A stretch of DNA of 64,000 nucleotides. Origin: Candidatus Bathyarchaeota archaeon. Its GTDB lineage: Archaea > Thermoproteota > Bathyarchaeia > Bathyarchaeales > Bathycorpusculaceae. The DNA lies in contig JAOZHV010000022.1 in the NCBI GenBank assembly GCA_026014725.1, positions 236,073 through 300,072 of the forward strand, read 5' to 3'. The translations under genes and the position numbers were made by a program. The notes below the pieces were generated by a model. The model was not told where the DNA came from. It saw only the letters and a list, made by a program, of their open reading frames with translations, and did no database searches. Below, one piece after another: positions 52,963 through 62,486 of the stretch (position 1 is its first letter; the number at the start of each line of letters is the position of its first letter).

Positions 52963-54102
52963 TTGAAGGATTTGTCTGTCTTAATCACAGGGGTTGGCGC
53001 TCCAGGCGTTTATGGAGTCATAAAAGGTTTAAAGGCTAACGGTGAAAGAAAGATCAAGATAGTTGGCGTCGACACAGATCCAAACATTGCGAGCCGCTAT
53101 TTCATAGACAAATTCTATCTTGTTCCAAATAGAGAATCTCCAAACTTTATGCTTTCAATTTTTGAGATTGTTGAAAGTGAAAAAGTTAACATAATTTGTC
53201 CAGTGCCGACGGCAGAGTTGGAGATGTTTTCTGAGGCAAAAGAATACTTTAAGCAACTTGGTGTTTCCGTATTAGTATCTGATATGGTTGGTCTGCGGAT
53301 TGCTAATAATAAGGCACTATTGTATCAGCACCTTCAAAAACAAGGAATTAATTGTGTGCCTAAACACTTCTTAGTAAAAGATTTCAATAGTTTCTTAGAT
53401 GCCGTAGAAAAATTAGGGTATCCTTCTAAAAAAGTATGCCTTAAACCTCCTGTCGGCACAGGAGCAAGAGGTCTAAAAATACTGGACTCAGAATCCTCAA
53501 ACATTGTTAAGGTGCTTGCAAGATCCCCTGACTCCTCAGTAGCCGCATTAGAAGAGGTATCATTAGTATTAAAGAAAGCAAATCCTTTTCCCCCTCTTCT
53601 TGTTGTTGAATTCCTGCCTGGAGCAGAGTATGATGTTGACGTTTTATCGTTAGATGGCAGGAGCTTTTCCATAATTCCTAGGAAAAATGAAAAAATGTTT
53701 TGGGGGCTATCAATGGTAAGTCGTGCAGAAAAGAACGACAAAATAATTGAGTTATCTGATCGTATAGTCAAGGCCTTACATCTTTCATATGTCATAAATA
53801 TCTCGTTTAAATATTCAAACAAGGATGAAATCAAGATTTTAGAGATTAACCCCCGAATTCCCGGTTCGATAATTGCAGCAGTCAACGCCGGGGTTAACAT
53901 GCCCTATCTCGCTATCAAGTTGGCGTTAGGTGAACCCTTCAGCATTAAGCCAACCCAATGGGGCGTAAAGATGATTAGGTATTGGGACGAAATTTTCATC
54001 TCGGAAAACGGCAAAATTCTTGAAACGCCTGATATAAAATTGCAAAGCAGCTTTTTGTCTAAACCTCAGAACAACCAATTTCACAATACTAACTCTATTT
54101 AA
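52963..54102 (+). CDS. ATP-grasp carboxylate-amine ligase-like protein
   Basis: 379 residues. N-terminal Rossmann-like domain VLITGVGAPGVYGVIKGLK, then the ATP-grasp fold with VCLKPPVGTGARGLKIL, PLLVVEFLPGAEYDVDVLS and ILEINPRIPGSI (metal-binding Glu and Asn). It resembles CarB-type ATP-grasp proteins in glycan clusters, some of which join amino acids to sugars. TTG start. Substrates unknown. Confidence 0.85.
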   Translation: MKDLSVLITGVGAPGVYGVIKGLKANGERKIKIVGVDTDPNIASRYFIDKFYLVPNRESPNFMLSIFEIVESEKVNIICPVPTAELEMFSEAKEYFKQLGVSVLVSDMVGLRIANNKALLYQHLQKQGINCVPKHFLVKDFNSFLDAVEKLGYPSKKVCLKPPVGTGARGLKILDSESSNIVKVLARSPDSSVAALEEVSLVLKKANPFPPLLVVEFLPGAEYDVDVLSLDGRSFSIIPRKNEKMFWGLSMVSRAEKNDKIIELSDRIVKALHLSYVINISFKYSNKDEIKILEINPRIPGSIIAAVNAGVNMPYLAIKLALGEPFSIKPTQWGVKMIRYWDEIFISENGKILETPDIKLQSSFLSKPQNNQFHNTNSI

Positions 54103-54116
54103 ATGGATAATTTTAA

Positions 54117-55160
54117 TTGAACGAGTTGCGAATTTTTCGCATAATCCAAGAAGACTTAAAAAAATTCAATCTCAACCTTGTCGGTTTGAAAGTATTGACA
54201 GAAGCTGCAACTGGGTACTTTGCATTAACGCCCATAATAGCAGCGTTGGCTGGGGCGGAAAGGGTCTTTGCATTGACTAAAGACTCTGAATTCGGCAGCG
54301 TTAAAAACGTTACAGAAACCGTTTTATCGTTAGCTAAGAAATGCAATATCGGTCAAAAAATCGAAATCTTGCTTTCACGAAATGATGAAACGATTGGTCA
54401 GGCAGATATCGTTACGAACCTTGGTTTCGTACGGCCGATTGATAAGCAATTTATTTCTCGGCTGAAAGAGACCGTTGTTATACCTCTTATGTGGGAATCT
54501 TGGGAATTTCGTGAGGAAGACTTGGACATAGTTGAATGCAAGCGAAGAGGAATTCCTGTTATGGGCACAAATGAACATGTGCCTGAACTAGATACCTTCA
54601 ACTATGTTGGTCCTTTGGCAGTTAAACTCGCCTTTGAATTAGAGATAGAAGTCAACCACTCAAACGTTATAGTCGTAGGCAGTGGGGCATTTGGCGAAAG
54701 TACCATCAAATCGTTTAAACAACTAGGTGCAAATGTAACCAACGTCCAAGCGAATAAAGGCGACAGATTTGATGATGATTGGGTTTTGCAAGATATCGCT
54801 AAAAGTGACCTCTTAGTTTTTGTGGAGTCTGCCTCGCGTGAAATGCTTCTTGGGGAGTGCGGTCAGTTAAGTTTCAAAAGACTGTTGCAGGTTAACCCGA
54901 GTATTTCTATTGTTCACGTTGCAGGTTACATTGATGCTAATGCCGTAGAGTTGGCTTCAATTCCTCATCGCCCTCGGAAGATAGCTAAGGTAGGTCATAT
55001 GAGTGCGACAGTTGATTATTTGGGACCAAAGCCATTAATTGATTTACATATTGCAGGGCTCAAGGTAGGTGAAGCAATGGCAAAAGCACGCTTGCAAGGT
55101 TTAAGTTGCGAAGAAACAATGCAGTACGCCTTAGAATCTGCTCCTGCTATGCGCTTGTAA
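54117..55160 (+). CDS. NAD(P)-binding dehydrogenase-like protein
   Basis: 347 residues. A dinucleotide motif VVGSGAFGESTIKSF (~187-200) sits in a Rossmann domain, framed by a catalytic-like domain in two parts (MWESWEFREEDLD, HVPELDTFNYVGPLA), the split layout of D-isomer 2-hydroxyacid dehydrogenases and related enzymes. The expected Arg-Glu-His relay is not clearly seen. I do not know its reaction. It sits between the ATP-grasp and epimerase genes. TTG start. Confidence 0.65.
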   Translation: MNELRIFRIIQEDLKKFNLNLVGLKVLTEAATGYFALTPIIAALAGAERVFALTKDSEFGSVKNVTETVLSLAKKCNIGQKIEILLSRNDETIGQADIVTNLGFVRPIDKQFISRLKETVVIPLMWESWEFREEDLDIVECKRRGIPVMGTNEHVPELDTFNYVGPLAVKLAFELEIEVNHSNVIVVGSGAFGESTIKSFKQLGANVTNVQANKGDRFDDDWVLQDIAKSDLLVFVESASREMLLGECGQLSFKRLLQVNPSISIVHVAGYIDANAVELASIPHRPRKIAKVGHMSATVDYLGPKPLIDLHIAGLKVGEAMAKARLQGLSCEETMQYALESAPAMRL

Positions 55161-55210
55161 CTGGGAGAAAAGCATAATCGCCTTCGTCAGAAAATCGTAG
55201 GATTAACTTT

Positions 55211-56206
55211 TTGGAACTCACAGATAAAACCGTTGTAGTCACTGGTGGCGCAGGTTTTATTGGAAGCCACCTCTGTGACAAGATTGCCCAATTTAACCCT
55301 TCAAAATTGATTGTTATTGATGATTTTTCGCTGGGAAAAGAAAGAAACATTGAGAAATTAAGAGGGCTGAGAAATTTTAGTATATTCAAGATGGATGCTT
55401 CTAACTATAAGGCAATGGCGAGATTGTATGATAAAGAAAATGTTGACGTAACGTTTAATCTAGCTGTAGTTCCTTTACCTGCTTCGCTCCAAAAACCAAA
55501 AGAAACGAATGACATTAACATTCTCATAACTTCAACAGTATGCGAGCTCCTCTACAGAGGAAAATATAAAACCTTGATTCATTGTTCTTCATCCGAAGCT
55601 TATGGGTCTGCAATTTACACCCCAATGAGCGAAAACCACCCTACATATCCGCATACGCCCTATGCGGCCAGCAAACTCGCCTGTGACCACATCGCTCTCT
55701 CTTATCACAAGACATTCGGTTTAGATATAGCAATAACTCGACCATTCAATTCCTATGGTCCAAGGCAAAATGAGTACAGTTACGCTGGCGTAATCCCCAA
55801 AACTATTTGCAGGATAGCTTCAGGCAAGCCGCCAATAATTGAGGGTGATGGCTCTCAAACAAGAGATTACACTTATGTAGATGATATTGCGGATGCATTG
55901 ATAGGGGTTTACCAAACCAATTTGACACGTGGAAAAGTGATTAATGCTGCTAGTGGTGGAGAGATTAGCATTAAGGAGTTAATTTTTCTAATTATGAAGT
56001 TAATGGATTACTCAGGCGATGTCATATACACAGACCCGAGACCTGGCGACGTTCGCCGTCTGGTAGGCGACATTTCTTTAGCTAAACAATTGATTGGGTA
56101 TTCACCGAAAACGAACTTTGAAGTCGGTATCCAGAAAACAATAGATTGGTATAAATCAATCCATCCTAACTCTATTGAAGAACAGCTCCTTTTTTCTTGC
56201 CAATAA
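55211..56206 (+). CDS. NAD-dependent sugar epimerase/dehydratase (extended SDR)
   Basis: 331 residues. GGAGFIGSH at 12-20 binds NAD; the catalytic pair is Y151 and K155 (YAASK), preceded by HCSSSEAYG. RPFNSYGPRQ, GDGSQTRDYTYVDD and RPGDVRRL are also family signatures. It acts on a nucleotide sugar (4-epimerase or 4,6-dehydratase). TTG start. It probably supplies the keto-sugar or epimer used by the aminotransferase that follows. Confidence 0.92.
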   Translation: MELTDKTVVVTGGAGFIGSHLCDKIAQFNPSKLIVIDDFSLGKERNIEKLRGLRNFSIFKMDASNYKAMARLYDKENVDVTFNLAVVPLPASLQKPKETNDINILITSTVCELLYRGKYKTLIHCSSSEAYGSAIYTPMSENHPTYPHTPYAASKLACDHIALSYHKTFGLDIAITRPFNSYGPRQNEYSYAGVIPKTICRIASGKPPIIEGDGSQTRDYTYVDDIADALIGVYQTNLTRGKVINAASGGEISIKELIFLIMKLMDYSGDVIYTDPRPGDVRRLVGDISLAKQLIGYSPKTNFEVGIQKTIDWYKSIHPNSIEEQLLFSCQ

Positions 56207-56236
56207 AGACTTATTGTAAATAGCGAAAAACTAGGA

Positions 56237-57388
56237 ATGGGCATGAATGAATCTTCTTTAAACAACGTTGCAACTGAACTAAAAATAATTCAGCCAGTAA
56301 TCGGTATAGAAGAAGTCGATAATATACTCAAAGTGTTACGTTCTGGTTGGCTTACAGAAGGACAGCAAACAAAAGAATTTGAAGAAAAAGTAAAAAATTT
56401 TTGCGGAGCCAAATTCGCAGTAGCGACAACTTCGTGTACTACGGCTATCGAATTAGCTTTACGAACTTTGAGAATAGGACCAGGCGACGAAGTAATAGTA
56501 CCTGACTTTACTCATCCCGCAACTGGCAACATGGTCAGATGGGTGGGTGCCAACCCAGTCTTGGTTGATGTCGACCTATCCTCATATAATATTGACCCTG
56601 CTGAAGTAGAGAAAGCTATCACCGAAAAAACACGTTGTATAATGCCAGTCTCATGGGGAGGAAATCCGTTAAATATGAAGCCGTTGACCGAATTAAAAGA
56701 GAAGCATAACTTGTTTATCGTAGAGGATGCTGCATGTAGTCTAGGTGCTGCGTATGACGGAAACAAAACAGGTACAATGGCTGATATAACCTGCTTCAGC
56801 TTTCACCCACGGAAAATAATCACCACAGGAGAAGGCGGTATGGTTGTTACCGACAATCCTTCCTTTGCAAAGGATCTTCAGAAGCTCAAGGCTTTTGGCA
56901 TGGAAATGACAAAGGCAGGAAAAACCATGTTCACTAATTGTGGGACTAACTCGAAATTAAGCGATGTTTTAGCAGCTATAGGTGTAGAGCAAATGAAGAA
57001 GATAGATGCCATAATACAGAAGAGAATAGAATTGGCTGATTACTACAACAAGCTACTTGCTGGATACAGTTCAATCAGGGTACCACGTAAAGATGAAAAA
57101 GCACAGCATGTTTACCAAACATATGCGCCATATATCGTCAAAAAAGGGTTAAGAAATAAAATTATGACTGAACTGAAAAAGAAACGAATTGAGACACGAA
57201 TAGGAACTTACGCGCTGCACTTGCAACCTGCCTTCCGTGAAGCAAAAAGAATTGGGCGATTGCAAAGATCAAAAGACCTCTATGAAAACTTATTAGCGCT
57301 GCCTATGTGCCATTCCATGTCAAAACCTGAACAAGAATGGGTCATTTGTGAACTTAAGAATTCGATAAAAACTTCCCTGGCAAACTAA
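56237..57388 (+). CDS. DegT/DnrJ/EryC1-type aminotransferase (second)
   Basis: 383 residues. PLP Lys K193 (FHPRKIITTGEGG), D164 in IVEDAACSLGA, and ATTSCTTAIELAL near the start. Closer to the ArnB/PseC-type than the copy at 50961. With the epimerase/dehydratase directly upstream it would convert a 4-keto or 3-keto sugar to an amino sugar. Two ATGs six bases apart are possible starts. It ends the sugar-synthesis block. Confidence 0.92.
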   Translation: MGMNESSLNNVATELKIIQPVIGIEEVDNILKVLRSGWLTEGQQTKEFEEKVKNFCGAKFAVATTSCTTAIELALRTLRIGPGDEVIVPDFTHPATGNMVRWVGANPVLVDVDLSSYNIDPAEVEKAITEKTRCIMPVSWGGNPLNMKPLTELKEKHNLFIVEDAACSLGAAYDGNKTGTMADITCFSFHPRKIITTGEGGMVVTDNPSFAKDLQKLKAFGMEMTKAGKTMFTNCGTNSKLSDVLAAIGVEQMKKIDAIIQKRIELADYYNKLLAGYSSIRVPRKDEKAQHVYQTYAPYIVKKGLRNKIMTELKKKRIETRIGTYALHLQPAFREAKRIGRLQRSKDLYENLLALPMCHSMSKPEQEWVICELKNSIKTSLAN

Positions 57389-57679
57389 AATTGCCAAAAA
57401 TGTACAAAGCCTTCCTAAAAGCAAAAGTTTTGATTGCCTACAATTTAGTGAGTAACAGTTTAAGGCGTTATAGTTTTCATATAGTGATTAAAATTGTTGC
57501 TGCTTGGGCTCATAAATGATTCGTTAGTTGTGGCAACGGTACGGCGTTGCTATTCAGCGTTTTCTTTGGGCAGAAAATAGACCCAAGACAACCATATTCT
57601 AAATAACCAACCCATGAAACTGTAATCATGTCGAAGAAAATCAAAGGGCTCTACTCGATTAAAGCATAGTTTAACCTTC
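57389..57679. other. Gap before the ABC transporter operon
   Basis: No gene. A perfect 6-bp hairpin GCAACG/CGTTGC with a six-base loop lies at 57533-57550, followed by a T-containing stretch, and could end the glycan transcript. A TATA-like TTCATATAG is at about 57476. Confidence 0.35.
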
Positions 57680-58807
57680 TTGTCTTTTGTATTTTTAAGC
57701 TTTAAACTGTTTTTTCGCAAAAAAAGCACGGCGGCTACAGTTCTTGCGTTAACGCTTCTAGTAGCTATTGTGGCTTCCATGTATGCTGTCGTGAATTTCA
57801 TAGGTTCCCAAACGTCGGCAATAGGGCAGCTTGCCAGAGTCGGCAACAGATATTTAGTTTTAAGCGAAAACCGTGCATCTTTAAGCGACAGTTGCATTAG
57901 CCGTGAAACAGAGGGCGCCTTATCTTTTGAAATTGTTGAGAATTTTTTTGCCCAAAAAATCTTCCGAGCAAAATTGCAGACTGACCTGAGTAACTTTACG
58001 GTTACTATACGAGGTGTGGAAAATCTTACTGCCTATTTGAAAACGCAGTCAGTAAGTGTTAACGGCACCACAGCTAAGAATATGGATGAAGCCAATGTAG
58101 GTATGCTTTTAGCCAATATTGCTTCGATAGGCAAGAATGACTATGTCACCGTATCCGTTGGCAACGTTAGTCTTTACATTCAAATTGTCGGTGTGACGAG
58201 GGCTCAGACGCAGTTGGATAGTGAACTTATCGTTCCAATAGAAACAGCTGACTACCTGACTGGCAATAGGGTTTTATCCTTTATAGAATTTAGTTTTAAA
58301 GAGAACATTGACAGGCAACAAGCACTGAGCCAAATCTCAGGCTCGCTACCAACCGATGGCAAGGTCGTCAAGGTTCAGCAGACAGGTTTGTTTTTGGAGC
58401 AGTCAACAGGTGAAACGCTCAATTTCCTAACCGTATGGTCTATAACTGTTTTTGTCTTAGTTGCGGCTGCTTCCTATGTTGTCTCAACAAGATTAATTGT
58501 TGAATCAGGATACGAGTTGACTATGTTAAGAGCTATAGGTGCCAAGCGACTGAAAGTTTCAAGCGTAATCTTCACTTACAACGTGTTGGCGGCTGTGGCT
58601 GGTTCAGTTTTAGGCATAGCACTTGGAATTGTTGGCACACAGGTTGTCTCATCAGTTCTTAGAGTTTGGCAAAACATTCCAGTAGTTCCTTTTCTTGAAT
58701 TGGCGCAGTTTGGGCAAATATTAGCACTGTCACTTCTTTTTTCTGCATTAGGTTGTGTTTACCCAACGTTAAGACTGTGCAAAGAAAATTTTAAGGTGGT
58801 CTTATGA
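57680..58807 (+). CDS. ABC transporter permease (MacB/FtsX type), first
   Basis: 375 residues. One N-terminal helix (~15-35), a large extracellular domain (~40-245), then three C-terminal helices (~250-275, ~300-325, ~345-368) with ELTMLRAIGAKRLKVSSVI between, the FtsX-like layout. TTG start. It overlaps the second permease as ATGA. These two permeases with the ATPase at 61588 form one transporter that would move or mechanically act on envelope components. Confidence 0.85.
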   Translation: MSFVFLSFKLFFRKKSTAATVLALTLLVAIVASMYAVVNFIGSQTSAIGQLARVGNRYLVLSENRASLSDSCISRETEGALSFEIVENFFAQKIFRAKLQTDLSNFTVTIRGVENLTAYLKTQSVSVNGTTAKNMDEANVGMLLANIASIGKNDYVTVSVGNVSLYIQIVGVTRAQTQLDSELIVPIETADYLTGNRVLSFIEFSFKENIDRQQALSQISGSLPTDGKVVKVQQTGLFLEQSTGETLNFLTVWSITVFVLVAAASYVVSTRLIVESGYELTMLRAIGAKRLKVSSVIFTYNVLAAVAGSVLGIALGIVGTQVVSSVLRVWQNIPVVPFLELAQFGQILALSLLFSALGCVYPTLRLCKENFKVVL

Positions 58808-59994
58808 GTAAACTTTTTTACTTTAGGTATCTGCGTTTTAGGCCTCTCTTCGCTTTAACTTTGATTTTGGCTCTATCTTCAGCTCTGTTCTCTGTTACTG
58901 CACTGAGCTTCTTAGCCTTTTACAGGAGTTTCAACGCTTACTTAGGCGAAGACGAGAATATAATTGCAGTTTATAACCTGCAAAGCAAGACACCTTTTAC
59001 CGGCATCATTCCTGCATACTTAACCAGTCAAGTAAGCACAGTGGACGGTGTTTTAGCCTGCAGTCCAGAAGTTATCACTCCATGCATAGTAAATAATCAA
59101 GCCTTTTTCGTTAGAGGCATAGTGCTTGAGGAATTCGAGAAACTAAATACTCTGACTATTATTGAGGGTGGAAATCTCAATCAAACTAACATAAACTCCT
59201 TGATAATAGGGAAAAACCTTGATGCTCGTCTAAATGTTAAGGTTAACGATAAACTGCTTGTCTTAGGGGTTTTAGCTGACCGCTATTTGGAACTGCAAGT
59301 CGCTGGCGTTTACTTGTCGCATTCAAGCATGGATGACGAGGCGCTTGTGTTGCTAAATGTTGGTCAATGGCTCAGGGGGACGAGCTATAACCATGTTAGT
59401 ATGCTACGGGTAAAGGTGAACCCTACTTTAGTTAGTTCAAATGATATTTATCAAGAACTGGCAAGGAATGCTTCTTCAGCTCAATCTTCACCATCTCAAC
59501 CTGCAACTAGTCAGACAACAAAGTATGGAGAGATGATTCCTTGGTCAGCAATAAACTTCCAAATTGGGCAGATTGGCGTGGGTAACACGCAAACTCTTAT
59601 GAAAAGTTACCTTGATAGATATGGGATTACTGAACAAACTCTCATAGTTCTTTCTGTTATGATTTTCTTGTTCTCAGCTTTTACCATAACTGTTGCTTCT
59701 CAAACCTTAATGCAGCAACATAAAGAGGATATTGTAACCTTGAGGTCACTGGGTACATCCAGAAAAAACATCAAGTTTGATTTTGTTTGTAAGCTTTTGC
59801 CTTTATCGCTTCTTGCTTCTGGATTAGGACTAGTCATAACAGGTTTAACTTTGTCGTTGCTTCAGAAGTTTGGTTACTTGCAAGTTTTATCGCATTGTGT
59901 TGTTTTCAGTTTTGACCCGCTTATTGTAGTGCTGAATTTTATTCTTGTTTTGTCTCTTGCCGTCATAGGTATTTTCAGTTCAGATTTGCATTGA
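58804..59994 (+). CDS. ABC transporter permease (MacB/FtsX type), second
   Basis: 396 residues. Same layout: helix ~15-38, exported domain ~45-280, three helices after ~280, with DIVTLRSLGTSRKNIKFDF as the coupling region. A Ser/Gln/Thr-rich segment (~220-238) looks like a flexible linker. The stop overlaps the TTG start of the next gene (TTGA). Confidence 0.85.
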   Translation: MSKLFYFRYLRFRPLFALTLILALSSALFSVTALSFLAFYRSFNAYLGEDENIIAVYNLQSKTPFTGIIPAYLTSQVSTVDGVLACSPEVITPCIVNNQAFFVRGIVLEEFEKLNTLTIIEGGNLNQTNINSLIIGKNLDARLNVKVNDKLLVLGVLADRYLELQVAGVYLSHSSMDDEALVLLNVGQWLRGTSYNHVSMLRVKVNPTLVSSNDIYQELARNASSAQSSPSQPATSQTTKYGEMIPWSAINFQIGQIGVGNTQTLMKSYLDRYGITEQTLIVLSVMIFLFSAFTITVASQTLMQQHKEDIVTLRSLGTSRKNIKFDFVCKLLPLSLLASGLGLVITGLTLSLLQKFGYLQVLSHCVVFSFDPLIVVLNFILVLSLAVIGIFSSDLH

Positions 59995-61598
59995 GAAAAT
60001 ATTTTTACATTTTAATTTTAGTTTGTGCTGTCGCTGTTGTAGTTAGACTTTATCCTGCTCTGCTTAGCGGTTTACCTTTCTCAACTGATGGGTGGGGCTC
60101 GATTAGGAACGCCGAGTCGCTACTGCGATATACGCCTGTATCCTTGGGTGATAATTCGGTGTTTGATGGTTACAATAACTATTGGCCTGCTATCAGTCTT
60201 TTCGGTGCTGTTTTTTCTTTGGTTACGGGTCTCTCCGTTGTTGATTCTATGGCGATTGGCATTCCTTTGGTGGCTGCGCTAACTATTCCATTGTTTTACG
60301 TTCTCGTACGTAGGATTACGGAAAGCACAAAAATAGCGTTAATTTCAACGGCGCTTTTGGCGACGGCTTACCCTTACGCTTTGTATACTGCGGGGGTTAC
60401 AAAAGAAACCTTTGCCAATCCCCTTTATGTATGTGTTTTGCTGATTTTTCTTCTTGCGCCTTCTTGGAAGAGAACCTTACTTTTTTCCGTAGCTTCGGTG
60501 GTTTTGGTGTTGTCTCACCATTTGGCTACGCTTATAACGATTGGTGTTTTAGTCACTTTAACGATTGCATTATTCTACAACAAAGACGGCAAATCCAAAT
60601 ACACCGTTAAATCAACTGTCAGCTTGCTCGGCATCATTCTCGTCGTGACGGCAATGTATTTTTGGTTTTACGCGTATGCGGGGTTTGTAACTTCTCTGTC
60701 TGCTAGTGACTTGCTTACGGTTTGTGCTTATCAGCTTGTTGTTTTAGCGGGAATTTTGTTTTTTACCTCAAAAACAGGCTTTCCTTCGCATAGACAAATG
60801 GTTATTGGCAGCGTGGTAACCTTTGTTCTTGCTTGTTTTTGCGTTCTTTTGTTAACTCGGAAATCTTTGATTTCTGGGGCTCCGATTTTGCCCATTCACT
60901 ATGTGATTTATACTATTCCGTTCTTAGTGGTTCTGCCAATTATGATGCTTAGTTTTGGCGGGTTATATGAGCGACCTAGCCGACTTTTGTTTCCTCTTTT
61001 TTGGCTCTCTCCCATCATCGCACTGGAAGGTTACGCGATTTTTATCGGTTCACCCATCGGCTTAACACTTACGTTACATACCCTGAATTTCCTGATACTT
61101 CCTCTACTTATCCTCATTGGGCTGGCTTTCCACAAATTATATGTTGATAGCAAGAAGTGGCATGCAAATCGCTTTCTGACCGTTGGCGTAGTCACAGCCT
61201 TTCTGGCTGTGATTTTAGTGAATTGCTATAGCATATTTGCCTCGGTTTCTCTACAGGAGCGGTACATGGGGTATTTCTGGCTCTACCATGCACCAGAGCC
61301 TGCGGCGGCAGCGTTGATTGTTGCTAACACAGCTAACCAAAGTGTTGCTGGCGACGTTAAAGTTTCCTATCTGCTTAGTGGTTACTTTGGTGTAAAAGTC
61401 GATGTTTATGGTGGACTGAACTACCTCGATGGAAACGGTTCTACGCCTGAACTGTTGTTTGTTTATCCTGAAATGGTAACTAATGGTTATGTGGCCTATG
61501 GTGGAAACGTCTTGACTCTGCAGGAGAATTGGACCAGAAAACTGGTGACTCTCAATAATGCATACGCTAATGGTATGGTGAATCTATATGCAAAGTGA
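59991..61598 (+). CDS. Polytopic GT-C-like membrane protein
   Basis: 535 residues, about 12 helices and a short exported C-terminal domain (~430-535). The first loop GLPFSTDGWGSIRNAESLL carries a DGW motif in the place where GT-C enzymes (AglB, ArnT/PMT) have catalytic Asp residues. It may transfer a lipid-linked sugar outside the membrane. Being inside an ABC transporter operon is unusual. TTG start and 11-base overlap with the ATPase gene. Which reaction it performs is unknown. Confidence 0.7.
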   Translation: MRKYFYILILVCAVAVVVRLYPALLSGLPFSTDGWGSIRNAESLLRYTPVSLGDNSVFDGYNNYWPAISLFGAVFSLVTGLSVVDSMAIGIPLVAALTIPLFYVLVRRITESTKIALISTALLATAYPYALYTAGVTKETFANPLYVCVLLIFLLAPSWKRTLLFSVASVVLVLSHHLATLITIGVLVTLTIALFYNKDGKSKYTVKSTVSLLGIILVVTAMYFWFYAYAGFVTSLSASDLLTVCAYQLVVLAGILFFTSKTGFPSHRQMVIGSVVTFVLACFCVLLLTRKSLISGAPILPIHYVIYTIPFLVVLPIMMLSFGGLYERPSRLLFPLFWLSPIIALEGYAIFIGSPIGLTLTLHTLNFLILPLLILIGLAFHKLYVDSKKWHANRFLTVGVVTAFLAVILVNCYSIFASVSLQERYMGYFWLYHAPEPAAAALIVANTANQSVAGDVKVSYLLSGYFGVKVDVYGGLNYLDGNGSTPELLFVYPEMVTNGYVAYGGNVLTLQENWTRKLVTLNNAYANGMVNLYAK

Positions 61599-62268
61599 AA
61601 ACAAAATTATCGAACTGGTTAATGTTTCTAAAATTTTTGGTTCAGCAACAGTGTTGAAGAATGTTAACTTAACTGTTAATCAGGGCGAATTTATTTCAAT
61701 TCGTGGAAAATCAGGTGTTGGAAAAACCAGTCTCTTTAAACTAATGGGACTTCTAGAATTGCCCAGCGATGGCACGATTAGGCTGTTTGGAAAAAACATC
61801 AATGCACTTGGGGAGGATGAGAAGGCAAGTCTTCGATTACGACAGCTCGGTTTAGTTTTCCAGTTTTTCAACCTATTGCCTTCTTTGACTGTGGTTGAGA
61901 ATGTTGAGTTGCCCATGGCACTGGCAGGCGTTAAGAAATCTGCGCGGCGTGAGAGAGTATTTGAGCTTTTGCGTTTCTTCGATTTGGTGGGTTTAGCTGA
62001 GCGTTTTCCTGAAAGTTTAAGTGGCGGGGAGAAGCAGCGTGTGGCTGTTATGCGTGCGCTGGTTAATCGACCACGGGTGCTTTTGGCTGATGAGCCCACG
62101 TCAAGTTTGGATGATGAAAACTCAACCTTGCTCTTGGGTTTGCTTGAAAAAATTTGTCGTGAGGAAAAAGTTGCTGTTGTCTTAACGACAACTGATTTGT
62201 ATGAAAAACTCCCCATCCACAAGGATTACCTCTTAAAGGATTGCCAATTACTCAAGCTTACTTTTTGA
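61588..62268 (+). CDS. ABC transporter ATP-binding protein (LolD/MacB type)
   Basis: 226 residues. Walker A GKSGVGKTS (40-48), Q loop VFQFFNLLPS, signature LSGGEKQR (~144-151), Walker B VLLADEPTSSLD, and a TTT in the switch region where His is usual (VVLTTTDLYEKLPIH). The missing H-loop His is worth noting. It powers the two permeases encoded upstream in the same operon. Confidence 0.92.
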   Translation: MQSENKIIELVNVSKIFGSATVLKNVNLTVNQGEFISIRGKSGVGKTSLFKLMGLLELPSDGTIRLFGKNINALGEDEKASLRLRQLGLVFQFFNLLPSLTVVENVELPMALAGVKKSARRERVFELLRFFDLVGLAERFPESLSGGEKQRVAVMRALVNRPRVLLADEPTSSLDDENSTLLLGLLEKICREEKVAVVLTTTDLYEKLPIHKDYLLKDCQLLKLTF

Positions 62269-62330
62269 AACCATTAGTTTAGTTTCAAACGGTACAAATC
62301 GCTTATTCAATGTTCCATATGTAACGACAA

Positions 62331-62406
62331 TTTTATATGATGGGGGAACGTAGGATAAGTTTCCCTATCACATGCGGCTCTGCATTAAACCCAAAATGCA
62401 TGAGCC
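62331..62406 (+). ncRNA. Promoter-driven structured stretch ahead of 23S rRNA
   Basis: TATA box TTTTATATGA at 62331-62340, then a GGGAA/TTCCC stem (62344-62348 with 62361-62365) and an 11-bp stem GGCTCTGCATT/AATGCAT-GAGCC with one bulged T (62376-62386 with 62395-62406). It may be a small RNA or the far 5' leader of the rRNA transcript. No coding frame. The rest of 62407-62694 is AT-rich leader. Confidence 0.4.
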
Positions 62407-62478
62407 AAGAATGCAAAGGAAGCAGACGCCAAGCGCAACAGAACACGCCAACAAACATTAATAACATTCAACGTAATG

Positions 62479-62486
62479 CTTATATT
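62479..62486 (+). promoter_or_regulatory. Candidate rRNA promoter TATA box
   Basis: CTTATATT lies ~215 bases before the estimated 23S start; a 5-bp hairpin AGCGA/TCGCT follows directly at 62487-62499. Either this or the element at 62331 could drive the 23S gene. Confidence 0.35.

Noticed and set aside
57550..57897. 115-codon minus frame at the start of the ABC operon
   Set aside because: Most of it is opposite the first permease; no start signal and no family resemblance.
61680..62222. 180-codon frame opposite the ABC ATPase
   Set aside because: Shadow of the Walker A/B-bearing real gene.
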